Below, piece after piece: positions 35,495 to 46,454 of a stretch of 64,000 nucleotides of DNA. Each line of letters begins with the position of its first letter. Position 1 is the first letter of the stretch. Source of the stretch: Streptococcus sp. 596553 (GTDB lineage Bacteria; Bacillota; Bacilli; Lactobacillales; Streptococcaceae); assembly GCF_900411395.1 (NCBI RefSeq), contig NZ_OXCQ01000001.1, positions 186,001-250,000 on the forward strand. The letters are read 5' to 3'. The translations under genes were made by a program, and so were the position numbers. Under the pieces are notes generated by a model, which had not been told where the DNA came from, did no database searches, and was given only the letters and a program-made list of their open reading frames with translations.

Positions 35495-37768
35495 TTAGCA
35501 AGGTATGGTAAGCGTGGACTGAGTGAGGTCGACAGTCAAGTGGTAGTCGGTATTGTCACGTATGGTGATTTCAAAGTCAGTCGTATAGAGGACTAAACGA
35601 AGAGTATCTCCTTCTTTTAACTTGTAAATAGTAGGTTGTAGTTCAAATTGCACATCCATCCATTCATCTGCTGTAATATCCTCTACTAACAGTAGATCAG
35701 TTCTATTTTGTAAATTAAGGTAGCCTTTTGTCACGACTCGTTGTGCATCTGCTCTAAATGGCAGTTCACAGAGATTTTCCAACATGTGGTAGCGTCCATT
35801 ATCAATGGTTTTAGCACTTAAAATAGCTGGATAAGATTGTAGGTATTTCTTTTGACCAAGTTCCAGTAGTTGGGCTGATAAGAGCCCCTTGTTTGTACTG
35901 GATTTGATACGAAGATTAAGCTGAGCGCGACCGTTCAAGTGAAGATCTTTGGTCACAGGAAGGTCAATAGTAATTTGATTTGTTTTCCCTTGATAGAGTT
36001 CTGTATTGAAGGTTTGGTAGGTTTTACCATAGCGCTCAAAATCCTTATCTGGGTACTGGTTTTGAATAGCTTGCTCTTCTTGACCAAGTGAGAAGGTTTC
36101 AAAGTTATCTTGCTCACCGAAGGTATCAAGTGATAACCAAGTCTGAGGGGCTGTATTGTCCTGCCAGATAAGAGTAGGAAGTTGGAAATCTGTATCTTGT
36201 CCCAGTAATTTCTTTGTCAACAAAGCATTCATGGACTCACGGAAGTCAATGGACTGCCAGTTGTTCATGTAAACATGGGCCCCATTATGGAAAAAGAGAT
36301 GCTTGTGTATATAAGTAGGAAGAGCATGGAACATCTGGTAAACATGAAGTGGTTTAACATTCCAATCCTGAGAACCATGGGTAAAGACAACCTCTGCCTT
36401 TACTTTATGAGCATTGAGCAGATAATTGCGGTCATGCCAAAACTGATTGTAGTCCCCAGTCTTGCGATCCAGTTGTTCTTTTACTTTTTCTAAGTCAGCT
36501 TGGTGAGCTTCATTGCCACGGATATAGTCGCCAGCCAAGAGATTACGAGAGTAGGTTAGTTCAGCAAGGGAGTCAAAGTCCTCACCTGGATAACCACCTG
36601 GGCTAGTTACCAGACCGTTTTCACGATAGTAATTGTACCATGAAGAAATGCCAGCCTCAGCGATGATAACCTCTAAACCATCGACGCCTGTAGTCGCAAG
36701 TCCATTGGACATGGTTCCAAGATAGGAAAGTCCAGTTGTGGCTACTTTTCCATTTGACCAGTCAGCCTTGACTTGACGCTGGCGCGTGTGGTCGGTAAAG
36801 GCACGGCAACGACCATTGAGCCAGTCGATGACATTTTTATAAGCTTCGATTTGTTGGTAGTCTCCGTTAGTTATGAAACCAGTAGAGTCTTTGGTACCAA
36901 CACCTGACACATAGAGATTAGCAAAACCTCGTGGAAGGAAGTAGTCGTTGAGTGTATAGCTAGAGTTGATGTGACTTAGCTTTTCCTCAGCTTCAGCCAC
37001 AAGATCAGCTTGACCTTGAGGTTGGACGAGATTGAGTTGAGGTTCCTCTAGTTCAATCTTATGAGCAGGTTTAACCTCAAGCTCGCCCTCCATCTTGTAG
37101 AGAGCCTTGTCACTAGCCTTGTCATTTGTTCCCTGATGATAAGGACTGGCTGTCATGATGGCAGGGATTTGCCCCTCATAACGTGGACGAATAATGCTAA
37201 CCTTGACTAAGTCTGGTAGCCCTTTTTGGTCAGTATCGACACGAGACTCAACGTAGACCACTTCTCGAATAACATCATGGCTGGAAAAAGTTGCTAAACT
37301 CTTGCCGTTAAAGTAGTGGTAGTCATTATCCTCCGGAATAAGACCATCACTAACAAGTTGGTCGATAAGAGTATTTCCCTTTTTGGTGCGAGTATTGAGT
37401 AACTGATAAAGATTTTCAATCAAGTCACCATATATAATGGGAAATCCAGTTTCTTTACGAAACGCTTCACTGTCTTCAAAGTCAATCAAATAAGAAAAGC
37501 CTAAAAGTTGAAAGGAGACAGTATAAAAAATATCTGCTGTCAAGTCTTTGTCAGATTTGAAAAAAGTTAATATGTTAGTTTCTTTATCTACAGCCAAGCA
37601 GAAGAGTGGATAGTCGGTGTTCTCATAAGTGAAAAATAAGCGACGTAAAAAAGTTTCCAGTAATTCCTTGGGATTGGCTGTGTTTTGTAAATCAAAGCCA
37701 CATTTTTTTAGTTCAGATAAGATATTTTCTTTTGGAAAAGTGATATAACTATATTGATTAAAACGCAT
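35495..37768 (-). CDS. pepX: X-prolyl dipeptidyl aminopeptidase PepX
   Basis: This 757-residue cytosolic serine peptidase releases X-Pro dipeptides from peptide N-termini and helps use host peptides. The nucleophile is S348 in GLSYLG, the position known for lactococcal PepX. A late GAHVYMNNW histidine segment completes the triad. A helical N-terminal domain (1-150) and a C-terminal beta-sandwich (from about 560) frame the alpha/beta-hydrolase core. The start has TGGAGG at good spacing and a minus-strand extended -10 TGATATAAT about 30 bp upstream. Full length, no damage seen. Confidence 0.95.
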   Translation of the reverse strand: MRFNQYSYITFPKENILSELKKCGFDLQNTANPKELLETFLRRLFFTYENTDYPLFCLAVDKETNILTFFKSDKDLTADIFYTVSFQLLGFSYLIDFEDSEAFRKETGFPIIYGDLIENLYQLLNTRTKKGNTLIDQLVSDGLIPEDNDYHYFNGKSLATFSSHDVIREVVYVESRVDTDQKGLPDLVKVSIIRPRYEGQIPAIMTASPYHQGTNDKASDKALYKMEGELEVKPAHKIELEEPQLNLVQPQGQADLVAEAEEKLSHINSSYTLNDYFLPRGFANLYVSGVGTKDSTGFITNGDYQQIEAYKNVIDWLNGRCRAFTDHTRQRQVKADWSNGKVATTGLSYLGTMSNGLATTGVDGLEVIIAEAGISSWYNYYRENGLVTSPGGYPGEDFDSLAELTYSRNLLAGDYIRGNEAHQADLEKVKEQLDRKTGDYNQFWHDRNYLLNAHKVKAEVVFTHGSQDWNVKPLHVYQMFHALPTYIHKHLFFHNGAHVYMNNWQSIDFRESMNALLTKKLLGQDTDFQLPTLIWQDNTAPQTWLSLDTFGEQDNFETFSLGQEEQAIQNQYPDKDFERYGKTYQTFNTELYQGKTNQITIDLPVTKDLHLNGRAQLNLRIKSSTNKGLLSAQLLELGQKKYLQSYPAILSAKTIDNGRYHMLENLCELPFRADAQRVVTKGYLNLQNRTDLLLVEDITADEWMDVQFELQPTIYKLKEGDTLRLVLYTTDFEITIRDNTDYHLTVDLTQSTLTIPC

Positions 37769-38083
37769 AGAACCTCCATATAGAATGATAGTTAAGGTTA
37801 TTATATCAAAAAAAAAGCAGAAAGGGAATTGTTAACTGCAAAAGGAAATAATCCAATAAAAATGAATAAAGTACTAAATTCAACATAGAGAACAGTGTAA
37901 CAATAGACATAATAGATATAATATAAAAATTCTAGGAGATTTATATTATATGTTTTCTATTTTATATATAATATAGTATAAATATAAAAAACGATGACAA
38001 AAATACAAATGAATAGAAAGTAAATTACTAAGCTGATGAAATTTTTCTCAAGAGCAGCCTTTTATAGGTGAAAATGGTATAAT
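37769..38083. promoter_or_regulatory. AT-rich intergenic region with divergent pepX and dnaE promoters
   Basis: No gene is visible in about 320 very AT-rich bases. The pepX -10 lies near 37796-37804 on the minus strand. The dnaE extended -10 is TGGTATAAT at 38075-38083. Several TATAAT-like strings occur between 37910 and 37985 without matching -35 boxes. Confidence 0.6.
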
Positions 38084-38113
38084 ATAGTGAGAAGGATAGA
38101 GGAGAAGTGTAAA

Positions 38114-41100
38114 TTGATCGCACAACTAGATACAAAAACAGTCTATAGTTTTATGGAAAGCGTCATTTCGATTGAAAAGTATGTGAGAGCAGCTAAAGAA
38201 TACGGCTACACTCATCTGGCTATGATGGATATTGATAATCTTTATGGTGCTTTTGACTTTCTAGAGGTTACAAAAAAATATGGCATTCATCCTTTATTAG
38301 GGCTTGAAATGACTGTATTTGTGGATGCTCAGGAAGTGAATTTGCGCTTCTTAGCTCTATCTAGTGTAGGCTATCAGCAGTTGATGAAACTTTCAACAGC
38401 CAAGATGCAGGGGGAAAAAACTTGGTCAGTCTTGTCCCAGTACCTGGAGGATATCGCGGTAATTGTGCCTTATTTTGAAGAGCTTGAATCACTAAATCTA
38501 GGCTGTGATTACTATATAGGGGTTTATCCAGAAACACTGACAAGCGAATTTCATCATCCTATCTTACCACTTTATCGAGTCAATGCCTTTGAAAGTAGGG
38601 ATAGAGAAGTTCTGCAAGTGCTAACAGCGATTAAAGAAAACCTACCGCTCAGAGAAGTCCCTTTGCGCTCGCGACAAGATGTCTTTATATCAGCAAGTTC
38701 TTTAGAGAAATTATTCCTAGAACGTTTTCCGCAAGCCTTGGACAATTTAGAAAAGCTGATTTCAGGCATTTCTTACGACTTGGATACGAGTCTGAAACTG
38801 CCTCGTTTTAACCCAGCTAGACCAGCAGTAGAGGAGTTGAGAGAGCGTGCTGAACTGGGGCTTGTTCAGAAGGGGTTGACTAGTAAAGAATATCAAGATC
38901 GACTAGACCAAGAATTGGCTGTTATTCATGATATGGGCTTTGATGATTATTTCTTGGTTGTTTGGGATTTGCTGCGTTTTGGACGTTCGAATGGCTATTA
39001 TATGGGAATGGGACGGGGTTCTGCTGTTGGTAGCTTGGTTTCCTATGCTTTGAATATCACAGGGATTGACCCAGTAGAGAAAAATCTGATTTTTGAACGT
39101 TTCCTCAATCGTGAACGCTATACCATGCCTGATATTGATATTGATATTCCTGATATTTATCGTCCAGATTTTATCAGATATGTTGGCAATAAATATGGCA
39201 GTAAACATGCGGCTCAAATCGTTACCTTTTCAACCTTTGGGGCCAAGCAAGCTCTACGTGATGTTTTGAAACGCTTTGGTGTTCCAGAATATGAATTATC
39301 CGCAATTACCAAGAAAATCAGTTTCCGTGATAATCTCAAGTCAGCCTATGAGGGCAATCTCCAGTTTCGTCAGCAAATCAATAGTAAGTTAGAATACCAA
39401 AAAGCCTTTGAGATTGCTTGCAAGATTGAGGGCTATCCAAGACAAACCTCTGTCCATGCGGCTGGTGTTGTAATCAGTGACCAAGATTTGACCAACTACA
39501 TTCCTCTAAAGCATGGTGATGAAATTCCACTGACTCAGTATGATGCTCATGGAGTTGAAGCTAGTGGGCTTTTGAAAATGGACTTTCTGGGACTACGAAA
39601 TTTGACCTTTGTCCAGAAGATGCAAGAGTTGCTTGCTGAATCAGAAGGTATTCATCTGAAAATAGAAGAAATTGATTTGGAAGACAAAGAAACGCTAGCT
39701 CTTTTTGCTTCTGGCAATACAAAAGGTATCTTTCAATTTGAGCAACCTGGTGCTATTCGCCTGCTCAAACGTGTGCAACCAGTCTGTTTTGAGGATGTCG
39801 TAGCGACTACTTCCCTAAATCGACCAGGTGCTAGTGATTATATCAATAATTTTGTGGCAAGAAAGCATGGGCAGGAAGAAGTGACTGTTCTGGATCCAGT
39901 ACTGGAGGATATTTTGGCTCCAACTTACGGAATTATGCTCTATCAGGAGCAGGTTATGCAGGTTGCCCAGCGATTTGCCGGATTTAGTTTAGGGAAAGCC
40001 GATATTTTGCGCCGAGCTATGGGGAAAAAGGATGCCTCTGCCATGCATGAGATGAGGGCTTCTTTTATTCAAGGTTCATTAGAAGCTGGTCATACTGTGG
40101 AAAAAGCAGAGCAGGTCTTTGATGTCATGGAGAAGTTTGCAGGTTATGGTTTTAACCGATCTCATGCCTATGCCTACTCAGCCTTGGCCTTCCAGTTGGC
40201 TTATTTCAAAACGCATTATCCAGCCATTTTTTATCAGGTCATGTTGAATTCCGCCAACAGTCATTACCTAACAGATGCCTTAGAAGCAGGCTTTGAAGTG
40301 GCGCCTCTGTCCATCAACACCATTCCCTATCACGATAAAATTGCGAACAAGTCCATCTATCTGGGATTGAAATCGATTAAGGGAGTCAGCAAGGATCTGG
40401 CTCTATGGATTCTTGAAAACAGACCCTATTCTAACATTGAAGATTTTATAGCTAAATTACCTGAAAATTATTTGAAACTTCCTCTGCTAGAACCTTTGGT
40501 AAAAGTTGGTCTTTTCGATTTATTTGAAAAAAATCGTCAAAAAGTATTCAATAATTTAGTTAATCTATTTGAATTTGTGAAAGAGTTAGGAAGTTTGTTT
40601 GGAGATACTATTTATAGTTGGCAGGAATCGGAAGATTGGACAGAGCAAGAAAAATTCTATATGGAACAAGAGCTTTTAGGGATAGGTGTTAGCAAACATC
40701 CCCTACAAACTATCGCAAGTAAAGCTATTTACCCGATTACCCCAATCGGAAATTTATCAGAAAATAGCTACGCTATTATTTTGGTTGAAGTTCAGAAAAT
40801 AAAAGTAATTCGTACCAAAAAGGGTGAAAACATGGCTTTCTTACAGGTGGATGATAGTAAGAAAAAATTGGATGTCACTCTCTTTTCAGACTTATATCGT
40901 CAAGTTGGGCAGGAAATAAAAGAGGGAGCCTTCTACTATATAAAAGGAAAAATCCAGTCACGTGATGGCCGTCTGCAAATGATTGCACAAGAAATAAGAG
41001 AAGCAGTTGCTGAACGCTTTTGGATACAGGTGAAGAATCATGATTCGGATCAAGGAATTTCACGTATTTTAGACCAATATAAAGGCCCAATCCCAGTCAT

Positions 41101-41215
41101 CATCAGGTATGAAGAGGAACAGAAAACAATCGTTTCCCCTCATCATTTTGTAGCTAAATCCAATGAATTAGAAGCGGAATTGAATGAAATGGTTATGAAA
41201 ACGATTTATCGCTAA
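38114..41215 (+). CDS. dnaE: DNA polymerase III alpha subunit DnaE
   Basis: This 1033-residue family C polymerase works beside PolC in Firmicutes, extending primers. The PHP domain is N-terminal (1-200). The polymerase active site includes GMGRGSAVGSLVSYAL and PDIDIDIPD, and GYGFNRSHAYAYSALAFQLAY lies in the fingers. An OB-fold near 880-960 ends the protein. The start is TTG at 38114 behind AGGAGAAG, giving LIAQLDTKTV. A GTG at 38087 in frame lies at or before the expected transcription start (-10 at 38078-38083), so it cannot be used. Confidence 0.93.
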   Translation: MIAQLDTKTVYSFMESVISIEKYVRAAKEYGYTHLAMMDIDNLYGAFDFLEVTKKYGIHPLLGLEMTVFVDAQEVNLRFLALSSVGYQQLMKLSTAKMQGEKTWSVLSQYLEDIAVIVPYFEELESLNLGCDYYIGVYPETLTSEFHHPILPLYRVNAFESRDREVLQVLTAIKENLPLREVPLRSRQDVFISASSLEKLFLERFPQALDNLEKLISGISYDLDTSLKLPRFNPARPAVEELRERAELGLVQKGLTSKEYQDRLDQELAVIHDMGFDDYFLVVWDLLRFGRSNGYYMGMGRGSAVGSLVSYALNITGIDPVEKNLIFERFLNRERYTMPDIDIDIPDIYRPDFIRYVGNKYGSKHAAQIVTFSTFGAKQALRDVLKRFGVPEYELSAITKKISFRDNLKSAYEGNLQFRQQINSKLEYQKAFEIACKIEGYPRQTSVHAAGVVISDQDLTNYIPLKHGDEIPLTQYDAHGVEASGLLKMDFLGLRNLTFVQKMQELLAESEGIHLKIEEIDLEDKETLALFASGNTKGIFQFEQPGAIRLLKRVQPVCFEDVVATTSLNRPGASDYINNFVARKHGQEEVTVLDPVLEDILAPTYGIMLYQEQVMQVAQRFAGFSLGKADILRRAMGKKDASAMHEMRASFIQGSLEAGHTVEKAEQVFDVMEKFAGYGFNRSHAYAYSALAFQLAYFKTHYPAIFYQVMLNSANSHYLTDALEAGFEVAPLSINTIPYHDKIANKSIYLGLKSIKGVSKDLALWILENRPYSNIEDFIAKLPENYLKLPLLEPLVKVGLFDLFEKNRQKVFNNLVNLFEFVKELGSLFGDTIYSWQESEDWTEQEKFYMEQELLGIGVSKHPLQTIASKAIYPITPIGNLSENSYAIILVEVQKIKVIRTKKGENMAFLQVDDSKKKLDVTLFSDLYRQVGQEIKEGAFYYIKGKIQSRDGRLQMIAQEIREAVAERFWIQVKNHDSDQGISRILDQYKGPIPVIIRYEEEQKTIVSPHHFVAKSNELEAELNEMVMKTIYR

Positions 41216-41253
41216 AAATACGGAAAATAGAAGAATTTTAAAATCAAATGTGG

Positions 41254-41259
41254 TATAAT
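41254..41259 (+). promoter_or_regulatory. pfkA-pyk promoter (-10)
   Basis: TGTGGTATAATC places TATAAT at 41254-41259 with TG upstream, 38 bp before the pfkA start. Confidence 0.65.
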
Positions 41260-41291
41260 CAAGAAGAATGTTAAAAGAAAAAGGAGTATAA

Positions 41292-42305
<1,014 letters not shown>

Positions 42306-42363
42306 TTCATAATTTAGTTAATAAGACCAAAAGGTCATATATATAAAGGAGTCACAAAAAATC

Positions 42364-43869
42364 ATGAACAAACGTGTAAAAATCGTTGCAACTTTGGGTC
42401 CTGCGGTAGAAATCCGTGGTGGTAAAAAATTCGGTGATGACGGATACTGGGGTGAAAAACTTGATGTTGAAGCTTCAGCTAAAAACATTGCTAAATTGAT
42501 TGAAGCTGGTGCTAACACATTCCGTTTCAACTTCTCACACGGTGACCACCAAGAACAAGGTGAGCGTATGGCAACTGTTAAACTTGCTGAAAAACTTGCA
42601 GGTAAAAAAGTTGGTTTCCTTCTTGATACAAAAGGACCTGAAATCCGTACAGAATTGTTCGAAGGTGAAGCTAAAGAATATTCATACAAAACTGGTGAAA
42701 AAATCCGTGTTGCAACTAAACAAGGAATCAAATCAACTCGTGAAGTGATTGCATTGAACGTTGCTGGTGCTCTTGATATCTATGATGATGTTGAAGTTGG
42801 TCGTCAAGTGTTGGTTGACGATGGTAAACTTGGTCTTCGTGTGGTTGCTAAAGATGACGCAACTCGTGAGTTTGAAGTTGAAGTTGAAAATGATGGCGTA
42901 ATTGCTAAACAAAAAGGTGTGAACATTCCTAACACTAAAATTCCTTTCCCAGCTCTTGCTGAACGCGATAATGACGATATCCGTTTCGGTCTTGAACAAG
43001 GTATCAACTTCATCGCGATTTCATTCGTACGTACTGCAAAAGACGTGAACGAAGTTCGTGCAATCTGTGAAGAAACTGGAAACGGACACGTTCAATTGTT
43101 CGCTAAAATCGAAAACCAACAAGGTATCGATAACTTGGATGAAATCATCGAAGCTGCTGATGGTATCATGATCGCTCGTGGTGACATGGGTATCGAAGTA
43201 CCATTCGAAATGGTTCCAGTTTACCAAAAAATGATCATCACTAAAGTCAATGCTGCAGGTAAAGTTGTTATCACTGCAACAAACATGCTTGAAACAATGA
43301 CTGAAAAACCACGTGCAACTCGTTCAGAAGTATCAGACGTATTTAACGCTGTTATCGACGGAACTGACGCAACAATGCTTTCAGGTGAGTCTGCAAACGG
43401 TAAATACCCACTCGAGTCAGTAACTACAATGGCTACAATCGACAAGAACGCTCAAACTCTTCTTAATGAATACGGACGTTTGGATTCAGATTCATTTGAG
43501 CGTAACTCTAAGACAGAAGTAATGGCTTCAGCTGTTAAAGATGCTACTAACTCAATGGACATTAAATTGGTTGTAACTCTTACTAAGACAGGTCACACTG
43601 CACGTTTGATTTCTAAATATCGTCCAAATGCTGACATCTTGGCATTGACATTTGATGAATTGACAGAACGTGGCTTGATGTTGAACTGGGGTGTTATCCC
43701 AATGTTGACAGATGCTCCATCTTCAACTGACGATATGTTTGAAATCGCTGAACGTAAAGCGGTAGAAGCAGGTCTCGTTGAGTCAGGCGATGATATCGTT
43801 ATCGTTGCTGGTGTACCAGTAGGAGAAGCTGTTCGTACAAATACAATGCGTATCCGCACAGTACGTTAA
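42364..43869 (+). CDS. pyk: Pyruvate kinase
   Basis: This 501-residue enzyme converts phosphoenolpyruvate and ADP to pyruvate and ATP. Key parts are KIVATLGPA, the NFSHG segment, DTKGPEIRTE, the catalytic-lysine region LFAKIENQQG, and IMIARGDMGIEVP. The C-terminal allosteric domain is complete. Codon use is strongly biased, like rpsA, fitting high expression. AAAGGAG precedes the ATG. A terminator follows at once. Confidence 0.96.
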   Translation: MNKRVKIVATLGPAVEIRGGKKFGDDGYWGEKLDVEASAKNIAKLIEAGANTFRFNFSHGDHQEQGERMATVKLAEKLAGKKVGFLLDTKGPEIRTELFEGEAKEYSYKTGEKIRVATKQGIKSTREVIALNVAGALDIYDDVEVGRQVLVDDGKLGLRVVAKDDATREFEVEVENDGVIAKQKGVNIPNTKIPFPALAERDNDDIRFGLEQGINFIAISFVRTAKDVNEVRAICEETGNGHVQLFAKIENQQGIDNLDEIIEAADGIMIARGDMGIEVPFEMVPVYQKMIITKVNAAGKVVITATNMLETMTEKPRATRSEVSDVFNAVIDGTDATMLSGESANGKYPLESVTTMATIDKNAQTLLNEYGRLDSDSFERNSKTEVMASAVKDATNSMDIKLVVTLTKTGHTARLISKYRPNADILALTFDELTERGLMLNWGVIPMLTDAPSSTDDMFEIAERKAVEAGLVESGDDIVIVAGVPVGEAVRTNTMRIRTVR

Positions 43870-43880
43870 GAAAAATATAA

Positions 43881-43927
43881 AAACCTATCATATCCAGCTT
43901 TAGAGCTTGTGTGATAGGCTTTTTTTG
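43881..43927 (+). terminator. Terminator of pyk
   Basis: CCTATCA (43884-43890) pairs with TGATAGG (43912-43918), with an inner AGCT-TTAG-AGCT hairpin, followed by CTTTTTTT. Confidence 0.85.
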
Positions 43928-43968
43928 TATAGAGGGTAAGAAAGAGGCAAAACTTTCATAATGGATTG

Positions 43969-44118
43969 ATACTCTTCGAAAATCTCTTCAAACCACGTCA
44001 GCGTCGCCTTGCCGTATATATGTGACTGACTTTGTCAGTCTTATCTACAACCTCAAAACAGTATTTTGAGCAGCCTGCGGCTAGCTTCCTAGTTTGCTCT
44101 TTGATTTTCATTGAGTAT
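43969..44118 (+). repeat. BOX element
   Basis: A 150-bp BOX in the boxA-to-boxC direction (ATACTCTTCG to TTGAGTAT) with one boxB. Its boxC edge abuts and extends the reading frame of the degraded integrase on the minus strand. Confidence 0.93.
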
Positions 44119-44445
44119 GAAATAAGATATGCACAAATTGATTAGGAAAGTCAAATGAATTTCTACAAATGTTTTAGCAATCGTAATGTACTTGTCTAGA
44201 TTCGATCTGATATATTTTTGATTTAATGATATGGTATTTAAAACCTCCAAAGCAGCTTGCTCCATTCTTTTACTTACGTGAGTGCAGATATTATTTATTG
44301 TTTTAGCGTCTTTGTGTTCCACTCTAACCACTATAGCTAGTGTACTAAGGAGTGTGTGCCTGAAAATATGGGAACTAAGGGGCTGATTTATCGGTTTCGC
44401 TAGTTTAGTATTTGCCTTTTGAAAAGTGATCTTAAATGCCTTTCT
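44119..44445 (-). pseudogene. Tyrosine recombinase (integrase) C-terminal remnant
   Basis: On the minus strand, an open stretch after a TAG at 44446-44448 encodes the end of a phage-type tyrosine integrase. It includes NQPLSSHIFRHTLL with the HxxR motif (HIFRH at 44356-44370), then a shortened LAIVVRVEHKDAKTINN, then ICTHVSKRMEQAA. The family usually has the catalytic tyrosine in NNIYTHV; here that codon is TGC (44285-44287), so the nucleophile is lost. Residues between the HxxR segment and VEHKD also seem to be missing. The frame runs on into the BOX. This is the tail of a decayed integrative element. Confidence 0.75.
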
Positions 44446-44589
44446 CTAAATTGACATATCACTATTGTTTCACAAAATCTAATCTGCTTTAGGTCACTTA
44501 TTCTTTTTTTGAAATGTAGAATGAACTTTTTCAAAGTTTTTCGAATCCTTTAAAATCTGTTTGTTTTATATCGCCATTCTCCCCCTTTT

Positions 44590-45300
44590 TTAATTCTCCC
44601 TATACAGCCTGGCAATTTTTCCGATGGTACGAATATGGTTGCTTTCGTTTAGGTGGATGTCGGGATTGAGTTTTTTTGAGGTAGCCTTGGCGGAGTTTCT
44701 TGACATAGTTAGCGCCGTCTACTTGGAAGATGCCGATGGTATTATAGTCAATCTGTGGGGGATTCTTGATAAATAGGTAGTCGCCGTTTCTTATCTTTGG
44801 CTCCATGGCCCTGCTGACGACATAAGCGATTGCGTCTTAGTCGTCTGGGATTTCATCCTCATAGAATGGGAATTCCATATCTAAATCGTCGTCCTGCATC
44901 AAGCGGCTACCTGCAGAGATAAACTACCTAAAACGAGAGTAAGTAGTCTGTCTGTAGTCGTCCAGTCTGATGATTTTTACGATACTTCGTTTATCTTCGT
45001 TTTTCTGCTCATACAGTTGCCTCTCGGCATAGGTCAGGATTTTACCTTGTCTGGATGGTGTCCGTTGGTCGTAGATAGATTGGATATCGCTAGGAGAATC
45101 CTTTTGAACTGGAGGAAAGAGGCATCAATCAAGCTACTGAATACTTTAGCTAAGTCAAATATAGTATTTTTCTTAGTAGTCCTAACCCTTTTTTCATAAT
45201 TTCCAATGGTGTTTTTACTTATACCTATCTTAGTACCCAATTTTTATTGAGTCCAACCATTTACTAGTCTATATTGTTTTATTTTTAGACTGTAACAATC
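44590..45300 (-). pseudogene. XRE/S24 (LexA-like) phage-type repressor, multiply disrupted
   Basis: Pieces of one repressor can be read on the minus strand across several frames. These are a helix-turn-helix (WTQ, stop, KLGTKIGISKNTIGNYEKRV), a linker (VQKDSPSDIQSIYDQ, then KILTYAERQLYEQKN), and the S24 core (AMEPKIRNGDYLFIKN, then GIFQVDGANYVKKLRQGYL). Visible lesions are a TAA after WTQ, a frameshift near 45130, a TAG after TTYSRFR, a TAA in EIPDD-stop-DAIAY, and a frameshift after RQGYLKK. The catalytic-Ser region shows SRAMEPKI where VGDSMEPKI is expected. The gene is clearly dead. It lies between the integrase remnant and a divergent promoter, the usual order in a phage or ICE control region. 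Confidence 0.78.
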
Positions 45301-45359
45301 GCAATCTCTTCTTTATCCACAAATGAAATCGCTTTCTATTTTTATAAGTAAAGCATAAC

Positions 45360-45437
45360 ACGAAATCCACGAAAATGAAAACTTTGTTGTGTTTTCGTAA
45401 AAAATTTGTTGACAGAGCACGAAACGCCTACTATAAT
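45360..45437 (+). promoter_or_regulatory. Consensus promoter with operator-like repeats from the decayed element
   Basis: TTGACA (45409-45414), exactly 17 bp, TATAAT (45432-45437): a full consensus promoter. Around it CACGAAA or its complement recurs: near 45358, 45368 (ACGAAAA), 45392 (TTTTCGT) and 45418. ACGAAAA and TTTTCGT form an inverted pair. These are probably former operators of the neighbouring dead repressor. Confidence 0.65.
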
Positions 45438-45486
45438 TAAATCAAGCTTAAGGAAATAACAAAAAAACAAATCAGAGGGAAAGACG

Positions 45487-45561
45487 ATGAACACACTAAA
45501 TGAGAAAGTAATCAATATTTGTAAAGCAGTAGTTAAAGAAACTTTAATCCAAGACATTTAG
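45487..45561 (+). CDS. Short open frame of 24 codons after the relict promoter
   Basis: MNTLNEKVINICKAVVKETL followed by four more residues and TAG, with AGAGGGA as ribosome binding site. It is the first open frame after the consensus promoter, and its stop overlaps the ribosome binding site of the lipoprotein gene (TAGGAG). It may be the truncated start of a phage-type early gene, or a leader peptide coupled to the lipoprotein. Confidence 0.4.
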   Translation: MNTLNEKVINICKAVVKETLIQDI

Positions 45562-45569
45562 GAGAAAAG

Positions 45570-46442
45570 ATGAAGAAATCAAGAAAATTAGCCACATTAG
45601 GACTCTGTTCAGCCTTGTTTTTAGGCTTGGCAGCTTGTCAACAAGATGCTACAATTTCGAATGGGACGAGTCAAAGGCAAAGTAGTTCAACGAAAGTGCC
45701 ATGGAAAGCTTCATACACCAACCTAAACACCCAGGTAAGTACAGAAGAGGTCAAATCTGTCTTATCAGCTCACTTGGATCCAAATAGTGTTGATGCCTTT
45801 TTTAATCTTGTAAATGATTATAATACCATTGTTGGCTCAACTGGTTTATCAGGAGATTTCACTTCCTTTACTCACACCGAATACGATCTTGAGAAAATTA
45901 GCCATCTTTGGAATCAAAAGAAGGGCGATTTCGTTGGGACCAACTGCCGTATCAATAGTTATTGTCTTTTGAAAAATTCAGTCACCATTCCAAAGCTTGA
46001 AAAGAATGACCAATTGCTTTCCCTAGATAATGATGCGATTGATAAGGGAAAGGTCTTTGATTCACAAGATAAGGAAGAGTTTGATATTCTATTTTCGAGA
46101 GTTCCAACTGAGGCAACTACAGATGTCAAGGTTCACGCTGAAAAGATGGAAACATTCTTCTCCCAATTTCAATTCAACGACAAAGCTCGAATGCTGTCTG
46201 TAGTTTTGCACGATAATCTGGATGGCGAGTATCTGTTTATTGGACACGTTGGCGTCTTAGTACCTGCTGATGACGGTTTCTTATTTGTAGAGAAATTGAC
46301 TTTCGAAGAGCCCTACCAAGCGATTAAATTTGCCAGCAAGGAAGATTGTTACAAGTATTTAGGCACCAAGTATGCGGACTATACAGGCGAGGGACTGGCT
46401 AAGCCTTTTATCATGGATAATGATAAGTGGGTTAAACTTTAA
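45570..46442 (+). CDS. DUF4300-family lipoprotein
   Basis: This 290-residue secreted lipoprotein has a type II signal peptide with lipobox LAAC, the modified cysteine being C23. It resembles the streptococcal DUF4300 family, whose role is unknown. The mature part has two cysteines close together (TNCRINSYC) that could form a disulfide, plus C271-like CYKYLG later. TAGGAGAAAAG precedes the ATG. The only visible promoter upstream is the full-consensus one of the decayed element, 133 bp away, so expression may now be constitutive. Confidence 0.85.
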   Translation: MKKSRKLATLGLCSALFLGLAACQQDATISNGTSQRQSSSTKVPWKASYTNLNTQVSTEEVKSVLSAHLDPNSVDAFFNLVNDYNTIVGSTGLSGDFTSFTHTEYDLEKISHLWNQKKGDFVGTNCRINSYCLLKNSVTIPKLEKNDQLLSLDNDAIDKGKVFDSQDKEEFDILFSRVPTEATTDVKVHAEKMETFFSQFQFNDKARMLSVVLHDNLDGEYLFIGHVGVLVPADDGFLFVEKLTFEEPYQAIKFASKEDCYKYLGTKYADYTGEGLAKPFIMDNDKWVKL

Positions 46443-46454
46443 TGGTGGTATGAT

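Noticed and set aside
38087-38113. GTG start for dnaE
   Set aside because: It lies only 4 nt after the -10 hexamer, at or before the predicted transcription start. TTG at 38114 has a good ribosome binding site and matches the protein family start.
45017-45199. 60-codon plus-strand frame
   Set aside because: It is antisense to the readable repressor pseudogene and has no ribosome binding site.
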